Shown here piece after piece: positions 7,474 to 12,003 of a stretch of DNA of 12,003 bases (within the stretch, counting starts at the first letter, position 1; each line of letters begins with the position of its first letter). Source of the DNA: Bacteroidia bacterium (GTDB taxonomy: Bacteria; Bacteroidota; Bacteroidia; Bacteroidales; Azobacteroidaceae); NCBI GenBank assembly GCA_025996865.1, contig BNTV01000136.1, forward strand, positions 1-12,003. Reading direction: 5' to 3'. The notes under the pieces were generated by a model. The model saw only the letters and a list, made by a program, of their open reading frames with translations. It ran no database searches and was not told where the DNA came from. A program made the translations under genes and the position numbers.

Positions 7474-7489
7474 CAGTATAATTCCGAGT

Positions 7490-8471
7490 ATGCGAAAAAT
7501 TATTCACATCGATATGGATGCTTTCTACGCAGCCGTAGAACAGCGTGATAATCCCGATTTACGAGGCAAACCCGTTGCAGTCGGCTATGGGGAAGCGCGA
7601 GGCGTAGTCGCCACTGCCAGTTACGAAGCCCGCAAATATGGCGTCCATTCCGCCATGCCGTCTCTGACAGCCAGGAACAAATGTCCCGGATTAATTTTTG
7701 TTCCGGCCCGCTTTGAAGTGTATCACGAAGTTTCGACGCAAATCCGTGAAATCTTTCTGGAATACACGGATTTAGTTGAACCGCTTTCTTTGGACGAAGC
7801 TTTTCTGGACGTAACCGTCAATCACAAAAACAATCCTTCTGCCGGTCTCATAGCCAAAGAAATTAAACAAAAAATTTTTGAAAAAACGGGCTTGACTGCA
7901 TCAGCCGGAGTTTCCATCAATAAATTCCTCGCCAAAATCGCTTCCGATTATAAGAAACCCAACGGATTTTTTGTAATCACGCCGGAGGAAGCGGAAAAAT
8001 TTGTTGAAACCCTGAAAATCGAACGGTTTTTCGGGGTGGGAAAAGTAACCGCACAAAAAATGCACGACCATCATATTTTTACCGGTCTGGATTTGAAACA
8101 ACGTCCGGAAACCGAACTGGTACGCTTATTTGGAAAAGCAGGACACGATCTTTATCAATATGCCCGCGGTATCGACAACCGGAAAGTGGAACCGAATCGA
8201 GTCACCAAATCCATCAGCAATGAGACAACTTTCCTGCAAGATAAAAATCAAATATGCTGATTTCAAAATAATCACCCGAAGTAAAACCTTGCCGCAAAAA
8301 ATTACTGCCTTCCAACAATTTTGGCACGTAGCGCGGGCAATCATGAAACAAATTGATTTATCCGGTCAACCGGTGCGGCTGATTGGCTTCGGCATCAGTA
8401 ATGCTGAAGACAAACCGTTGAAGCATCATTTGCAATTGGAATTGAAATTTGTAACACAATATTGTGAATAA
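7490..8471 (+). pseudogene. dinB: DNA polymerase IV (Y family), disrupted by an out-of-frame internal deletion
   Basis: From ATG 7490 the frame encodes MRKIIHIDMDAFYAAVEQRD, the classic Pol IV start. Catalytic residues are present: Asp8 in the first motif and Asp102-Glu103 in LSLDEAFLDV. SAGVSINKFLAKIASDYKKPNG (palm) and FGVGKVTAQKM (thumb helix-hairpin-helix) follow. The frame stops at 8260 after ETTFLQDKNQIC, giving 256 residues. The rest of the family's C-terminus is readable in another frame from about 8244 to 8471: KIKYADFKIITRSKTL, then GQPVRLIGFGISN and LQLELKF. About 35 residues expected between ETTFLQD and KIKYADF are missing, so a deletion of roughly 100 bp that is not a multiple of three seems to have occurred near 8240-8250. 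Without the little-finger domain, translesion activity is probably lost or severely weakened. A very recent loss is suggested, since both halves are otherwise well conserved. Confidence 0.9.
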
Positions 8472-9228
8472 AATCTTTTGTCCTGACAAAAGTATAATTC
8501 CGCTTTTTCGCCCAAAGAATAAACTGTTCCAAACGTTCCATCATTTTCCCGTCCGTATTTTTAGTTACATATCCGGGAAAATTATATTTTTCTTTCGGTC
8601 CGATCGGCATAAATTCCCAGGGATGGAAATAGACATTCAAGTAACCGTCTTTCTTACAGGTCCATTTCACCAAAAAACGATACAGGCTCGCCGGAAGATT
8701 ATGAAACGACAACCAAAACAACGGAAACCGGAAAAAGGGACTCACCGAAGCCGGTAATTGCCACACGCCTTCCCGTAAAAAATACGTGCGCGGCTCATTC
8801 AGTTTATTGTATCTTCCGGGTAAAAAAGTCGGATTGATGGATGAATTGTAAATATATCCGGCTTTTTTGATTTCCGTCTCCGGAACGGGCATCATCCGGG
8901 CCATCCGGTATCCTTCCACGCGGGTCTTCGTAATTTCCTCCAACACTTCTTTGGAAGCTTTCAGATGTTCCGGTTTGAAATTGCTGTGGAAATAACCATG
9001 AGACGCGACTTCATGTCCTCCTTCAATGATCCGGTTAACGATTTCCGGAGCATGTTGCGCAAAATTAGCCGTCACGTAAAAAGTTGCTTTTATCCCCTGT
9101 TTTTCCAGCAATTGCAATATTCTTTGTGCGCCTTCTTTCGAAACAGCCATTTGTTCCTCGAAAGAAATATCCCTGCCGTATTCGAAAGGCATATCAAACT
9201 CTTCTATATCAAAACTCAACAGTATCAT
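8395..9228 (-). CDS. NodB-type polysaccharide deacetylase, possible lipid-linked sugar deacetylase
   Basis: 277 residues from the ATG at 9228-9226, which overlaps the upstream glycosyltransferase stop as ATGA and indicates translational coupling. The NodB fold is seen as SFDIEEFD (motif 1, Asp7), ATFYVTANFAQHAPEIV, the metal-binding SHGYFH (His77 and His81), GYRMAR (106-111, in the place of the usual RxPxG motif) and VYFHPWEF (199-206, His202). These enzymes remove N-acetyl or formyl groups from sugars using a divalent metal. There is no signal peptide, so the protein is cytoplasmic, which fits ArnD/NaxD-like action on an undecaprenyl-phosphate-linked sugar at the inner face of the membrane rather than cell-wall deacetylation. 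The last ~20 residues, after KDFIHN, are unlike the family and are encoded antisense to the dinB 3' end (77-bp overlap). Substrate inferred only from neighbours. Confidence 0.9.
   Translation of the reverse strand: MILLSFDIEEFDMPFEYGRDISFEEQMAVSKEGAQRILQLLEKQGIKATFYVTANFAQHAPEIVNRIIEGGHEVASHGYFHSNFKPEHLKASKEVLEEITKTRVEGYRMARMMPVPETEIKKAGYIYNSSINPTFLPGRYNKLNEPRTYFLREGVWQLPASVSPFFRFPLFWLSFHNLPASLYRFLVKWTCKKDGYLNVYFHPWEFMPIGPKEKYNFPGYVTKNTDGKMMERLEQFILWAKKRNYTFVRTKDFIHNIVLQISIPIANDASTVCLQHY
8455..8466. repeat. 12-bp perfect palindrome at the dinB/deacetylase 3' overlap
   Basis: CACAATATTGTG is its own reverse complement. It lies five bases before the end of the dinB remnant and within the deacetylase C-terminal codons. 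It shares ACAATATTGT with the palindrome at 7238-7249. Confidence 0.4.
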
Positions 9229-10154
9229 TTTTGTAGATTTGTCTCCTGTACAATATAAGTGGGACGTTCTTTGGTTCGTATAAAAATCTTCCCGATATAC
9301 AGACCGATAATTCCCAGAATAAACAATTGTAATCCGCCTAAGAATCCGACCGTTACAATCAGGGAAGCCCAACCGGCCATATAGTATCCGGAAATAAAAC
9401 TGATAACGGCATAAGGAATGCAAAGCAGAGACAGGACAGCGATGAAAAAACCAACATAAAGAGCCACATATAGAGGTTTTACACTAAACGACGTAATTCC
9501 CTGCGCCGCCAGGCTGAACATTTTCCTGACGGTATATTTGCTTTCTCCGCATAGCCTTTTGTGAGGCATATAATCAATAGCGTATTGTCTGAAACCGATC
9601 CATTTGACTAATCCGCGGATAAACAAATCATTCCCTTTCATTCTTATAATAATATCGGCGGCATTCCTGTCCAAAAGACGAAAATCGGAAGTCCCCTCTT
9701 CCAATTCGATATCCGAAATAGAATTGATGAAACGGTAGAACCACGCAGACGTTTTCCGTTTCATCAGCGGCAGGGATTTATCCTGTTTCCGACGGGTATA
9801 TACCACATCATAACCTTCCTCCCATTTTTCCAAAAACAGGGGAAGCATTTCCGGCGGATGCTGCATATCCGCATCCATACTGATGATACAATCACCTGTG
9901 GCATAATCCAAACCTGCTTTCAACGCATTTTGGTGGCCAAAATTACGGGAAAGGTCAACATAAAACAGACGTTTATCCGTTTCTGCCATCTTTTTGAGCA
10001 GGGTCAGACTATCATCCGAACTCCCGTCATTCACGGCAATAATTTCGTAATTATAGCCGGCTGTTTCCATGTTTTTATGAATCGCATCGACTACCGTCGG
10101 AATATTTTCCGCTTCATTATAACAACAGATGACTATGGAAACTTTTTTCTTCAT
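9225..10154 (-). CDS. Polyprenyl-phosphate glycosyltransferase (GT2; GtrB/ArnC/DPM1-like)
   Basis: 309 residues, the usual length for this group. A GT2 GT-A domain opens with VSIVICCYNEAENIPTVV, followed by EIIAVNDGSSDDS (37-49), LSRNFGHQNALKAGLDYATGD (68-88) and the metal/nucleotide DxD in MDADMQHPPEM (Asp94, Asp96). SDFRLLDR (156-163) and a basic R..GESKY segment (200-207) complete the family pattern. Two C-terminal membrane helices (about 228-255 and 262-290) anchor it. Such enzymes move a sugar from a nucleotide donor to undecaprenyl phosphate on the cytoplasmic face. Both its start and its stop overlap the adjoining genes as ATGA, making it the middle gene of a coupled operon. The sugar is not identifiable from sequence; the deacetylase next door suggests an N-acetylated or N-formylated one. 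Confidence 0.93.
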   Translation of the reverse strand: MKKKVSIVICCYNEAENIPTVVDAIHKNMETAGYNYEIIAVNDGSSDDSLTLLKKMAETDKRLFYVDLSRNFGHQNALKAGLDYATGDCIISMDADMQHPPEMLPLFLEKWEEGYDVVYTRRKQDKSLPLMKRKTSAWFYRFINSISDIELEEGTSDFRLLDRNAADIIIRMKGNDLFIRGLVKWIGFRQYAIDYMPHKRLCGESKYTVRKMFSLAAQGITSFSVKPLYVALYVGFFIAVLSLLCIPYAVISFISGYYMAGWASLIVTVGFLGGLQLFILGIIGLYIGKIFIRTKERPTYIVQETNLQK

Positions 10155-11335
10155 TCTTTTATGATTTCTTCATTTTTTGTAAAATTCTTTCCGGGTATTA
10201 TCAATTGATATACCAACGCGAGCCATACCAGAAAGCAAGGTAACGCTTTCAGGGCATAATCCCTGACCAATCCGTGCCGGATAAACTTCGGAATAAAATC
10301 CGCATTGGAGAAACTCGTAAGTACGAAACAAAATACCAGCAGGAAAACAGCCCACCAACCGGACGGCCTGTCCTGAACGACAAACCAGATGGCGACTCCC
10401 GTCATCGCCATGACGTATGACACGGATTCCGATCCCGAACTGAACAGTACGATGAACAACAGGGATGAAGCCAGCAGGCTAAGTTGATAACTTAAATTTC
10501 CATACCATTTTCTCCCGATGTATTGCATACCGAACAAAATCAATGCCGGAATCAGGACAAATAGATTGGACATGGTTCTTAAAGAGAATATTCTCCTGAT
10601 CATTCCCATCACAGAAATATCCTGCATCAGGGAATTTGTATTTTCTACATTTTTACCGACCAGCGAATGATACCAGTCTATGTAACACTGGACAATATAT
10701 CGAGGCGACGAAATGAACATGGGCAGAACAAAAAAGATTACAGTCCACAAAATCAAATAGAGAATAAACTTCCGTTTATTTTTAGAAAACAGGAAAAAAG
10801 CCAAGCCGATAATCGTGTATAGTTTAATAAAAAGTCCCAAAATGATGAAACAAGCCGCCCAGCCTTCTTTTTCTTTCCGAACAGCGATGTAACTTCCAAT
10901 AATCAAGGCAGCGATTAAAGGATTGGTTTGTACCGACAAAAGGGATGTAAACAAGTCGTGCAGCGGAATATATAAAATAATGACCCGGTAATGCCAGGCA
11001 ACCGGCAGCCGGTAAATGGCATAAAACAATACAAACGCCATCGTTAAGCACCAAAGCATATTGCCGATTTCGACCGGAAGAAGCGCAAACGGTGCAATAA
11101 TCAGGCTAAAAACAGGTCCGTAATGATTGGTATCGAAATATTCCGGATAGGGGACATATAAATTGACACGGTCTATAACATGATAAAACACCCCTCTGAA
11201 TATCAGAAAGTTATTACTGAATCCTCTGAATATATGCTTCATCGAGACAAACAATGCAACAAGCATCCACAGAGAAAAAATAAATTTTCTATCCGAAAAC
11301 AGGGGTTTTGAGAAAAATGCAAGAACTTTATTCAT
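10151..11335 (-). CDS. Polytopic membrane glycosyltransferase, GT87/DUF2029-like (GT-C fold)
   Basis: 394 residues from the ATG at 11335-11333. An in-frame ATG at 11404 is rejected because it lies inside the promoter -7 box. The protein has about ten hydrophobic segments. After the first membrane helix (about 18-35) comes a predicted periplasmic loop with YPEYFDTNHYGPVFSL (63-78, Asp68), the acidic D...YGP pattern of GT87 enzymes. SVQTNPLIAALIIGSYIAVRK (134-153) and ILGLFIKLYTIIGL (165-178, Lys171) are also characteristic. GT87 members use polyprenyl-phosphate sugars as donors on the outer face of the inner membrane. First gene of the operon: its stop overlaps the start of the lipid-phosphate glycosyltransferase as ATGA, so that enzyme likely makes its donor. 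The acceptor is unknown. The GT87 call rests on motifs; another GT-C family is possible. Confidence 0.8.
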   Translation of the reverse strand: MNKVLAFFSKPLFSDRKFIFSLWMLVALFVSMKHIFRGFSNNFLIFRGVFYHVIDRVNLYVPYPEYFDTNHYGPVFSLIIAPFALLPVEIGNMLWCLTMAFVLFYAIYRLPVAWHYRVIILYIPLHDLFTSLLSVQTNPLIAALIIGSYIAVRKEKEGWAACFIILGLFIKLYTIIGLAFFLFSKNKRKFILYLILWTVIFFVLPMFISSPRYIVQCYIDWYHSLVGKNVENTNSLMQDISVMGMIRRIFSLRTMSNLFVLIPALILFGMQYIGRKWYGNLSYQLSLLASSLLFIVLFSSGSESVSYVMAMTGVAIWFVVQDRPSGWWAVFLLVFCFVLTSFSNADFIPKFIRHGLVRDYALKALPCFLVWLALVYQLIIPGKNFTKNEEIIKE

Positions 11336-11401
11336 AATCAGTTTTATAATTACAACCGTAACATCTCCATTAATGAGGGTACGAATCGTGATTTCCGGAT
11401 A

Positions 11402-11433
11402 CAAAATTAGGTGAAATATATGAGAATTCCAAA
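11402..11433 (-). promoter_or_regulatory. Promoter of the three-gene glycosyltransferase/deacetylase operon
   Basis: On the minus strand TTTG (11433-11430), a 20-base spacer and TAATTTTG (11409-11402) match the Bacteroidetes consensus fully. The expected start of transcription near 11395 leaves a leader of about 60 bases before ATG 11335. No other promoter is visible at the two overlapping junctions downstream, so all three genes probably depend on it. Confidence 0.8.
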
Positions 11434-11472
11434 ATCGCAGGGAAAATCCTCAGATCAACGTAAAAAGTTGAA

Positions 11473-11508
11473 GGATTAAAAGAGCGCGTAGCGCTTATGC
11501 GTTTATAG
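11473..11508 (+). repeat. 36-bp repeat unit with palindromic core, copy 1
   Basis: The unit begins GGATTAAAA, contains the hairpin AGCGC-GTA-GCGCT (11483-11495) and ends GTTTATAG. It matches 11538-11573 at 33 of 36 positions. A more degenerate third core is at 11619-11635. Confidence 0.8.
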
Positions 11509-11537
11509 ACCTATCCGTATCCGACAGTTGTCGTTCC

Positions 11538-11573
11538 GGATTAAAAAAGCGCGTAGCGCTTCTGTGTTTATAG
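11538..11573 (+). repeat. 36-bp repeat unit with palindromic core, copy 2
   Basis: Second copy, 65 bp after the first, with three substitutions. Its core is a perfect 6-bp-arm hairpin AAGCGC-GTA-GCGCTT (11547-11561). Confidence 0.8.
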
Positions 11574-11593
11574 CCGGGTGCGACAGCGCCCGG
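11574..11593. repeat. GC-rich hairpin directly after repeat copy 2
   Basis: Arms CCGGGTGC and GCGCCCGG enclose a GACA loop; all eight positions pair if one G-T wobble is allowed. No T-run follows on the plus strand, so it is not a standard terminator. Confidence 0.6.
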
Positions 11594-11618
11594 AATAAGG
11601 TGAATGTTTCCCGAGCAA

Positions 11619-11635
11619 GCGCCGCGTAGCGGTGC
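11619..11635. repeat. Third, degenerate palindromic core of the repeat block
   Basis: Arms GCGCCGC and GCGGTGC (one wobble pair) enclose the same GTA loop. The nine-base core CGCGTAGCG is identical to that in the two 36-bp units, at 11485, 11550 and 11623 (spacing 65 and 73 bp). Confidence 0.6.
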
Positions 11636-11969
11636 TGTTATTCAACCGTACACCCAAAAACTTCGTGTCTTCCTGTCTTCGCGCCTTCGTGTTTATACTA
11701 ATTCAAACACCTCATTTACGTTCACATTTCCAATCATCCATGCAATAGTTGCCGCAAACACCCCGATTTTATTGTCAAACATGAATCAAAACCATCCAAA
11801 ACCGTTTTTCAGCCCATTTTATAAAATATTTACCCTGAAAGAATCTAATAATTGTGTATTTTCCCGGATAATCAAGCGTGAAAACCTTATAAATTTGAGA
11901 AATTTAATAAAATACTCATTTTTTGTTTAAATAATTATCTATTTCGCATTTTTATTTAAAAATAATACT

Positions 11970-11977
11970 TACATTTG
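11970..11977 (+). promoter_or_regulatory. -7 element for a gene beginning beyond the window
   Basis: TACATTTG matches TAnnTTTG perfectly and is followed by GCAG, a common continuation in Bacteroidetes promoters. No clear TTTG lies 19-21 bases upstream. No start codon follows within the remaining 26 bases, so the gene must lie to the right. Confidence 0.5.
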
Positions 11978-12003
11978 CAGCGATTTTGACAAACAATTTG
12001 AAA

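Larger units (their letters stand above)
7178..7489. other. Divergent intergenic region between the secreted-protein gene and dinB
   Basis: About 310 bp of strongly AT-rich DNA with no credible gene. It contains the minus-strand -7 box at 7220-7227, the 12-bp palindrome at 7238-7249, an inverted repeat at 7375-7416 and the dinB promoter at 7442-7473. Confidence 0.75.
11336..12003. other. Intergenic region with promoters and repeat modules
   Basis: About 670 bp with no credible gene. From left to right it contains the leader and promoter of the glycosyltransferase operon (to 11433), a block of short palindromic repeat modules (about 11445-11640), a CT-rich segment with TTCGTGTCTTCCTGTCTTCG-like wording (about 11660-11695), and AT-rich DNA ending in a plus-strand -7 box at 11970. 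The open frame 11604-11930 has no protein-like features and is judged spurious. Confidence 0.7.

Noticed and set aside
7460..7489. Upstream in-frame ATG of dinB at 7460
   Set aside because: It lies before and partly inside the -7 box at 7466-7473, so it would not be in the mRNA. The family's conserved N-terminus begins exactly at ATG 7490.
8475..8492. CTTTTGTC/GACAAAAG inverted repeat as a dinB terminator
   Set aside because: The loop is only two bases, no T-run follows on the plus strand, and it lies inside the deacetylase coding sequence.
9229..9423. Longer version of the deacetylase starting at 9423
   Set aside because: The extra 65 residues are antisense-frame reading of the GT2 membrane segment. 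The ATGA overlap at 9228 and the family N-terminus (MILLSFD) fix the start.
11473..11573. CRISPR-like geometry: two 36-bp repeats separated by 29 bp
   Set aside because: Only two units are near-identical and they differ at three positions. The third core is degenerate and at a different spacing, and no cas-like gene is in the window. The palindromic core fits an intergenic repeat better.
11604..11930. 108-codon open frame on the plus strand
   Set aside because: It starts in the palindromic repeat block, runs through CT-rich and then AT-rich DNA, has no promoter or recognisable domain, and is of low-complexity composition.

Overview
The window looks like a chromosomal stretch from a member of the Bacteroidales (Bacteroidota). 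The evidence is a SusC/SusD pair, Bacteroidetes-type promoters (TTTG, about 20 bp, then TAnnTTTG) in front of most transcription units, a near absence of Shine-Dalgarno sequences, AT-rich intergenic DNA, and an AraC regulator fused to a membrane domain. The genus cannot be fixed from the sequence.

Left part (1-4630, minus strand): the 5' end of a susD-like lipoprotein gene runs off the window edge. It follows a complete susC-like TonB-dependent transporter gene by 12 bp, and upstream of that lies a GntR/FadR-type (FCD) regulator with a textbook promoter. This is the head of a polysaccharide utilisation locus whose apparent local regulator is a GntR protein rather than the commoner hybrid two-component, SusR-like or ECF-sigma/anti-sigma regulators.

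Middle part (4581-8471): a divergent intergenic region with a 36-bp direct repeat leads into a membrane-anchored AraC-type regulator (+). A bidirectional terminator separates it from a convergent gene for a secreted, fibre-like protein of unknown function (-). Next comes dinB (DNA polymerase IV, +), which is broken by an out-of-frame internal deletion: palm, fingers and thumb remain in frame, while the C-terminal little-finger remnant is shifted to another frame.

Right part (8395-11433, minus strand): a tight three-gene operon from one clear promoter, with ATGA stop/start overlaps at both junctions. It encodes a multi-membrane-spanning GT87-like glycosyltransferase, a GtrB/ArnC-like polyprenyl-phosphate glycosyltransferase and a NodB-type deacetylase. 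By analogy with the Arn, FlmF2-NaxD-FlmK and Lgm systems, the set could make a lipid-linked acetylated sugar, deacetylate it and transfer it to an envelope glycolipid. This is the most interesting system in the window. The deacetylase 3' end overlaps the 3' end of the broken dinB by 77 bp.

Right edge (11434-12003): noncoding DNA holding degenerate 65-73 bp repeat units with palindromic cores and several hairpins, then AT-rich DNA and a -7 box for a gene that starts beyond the window.
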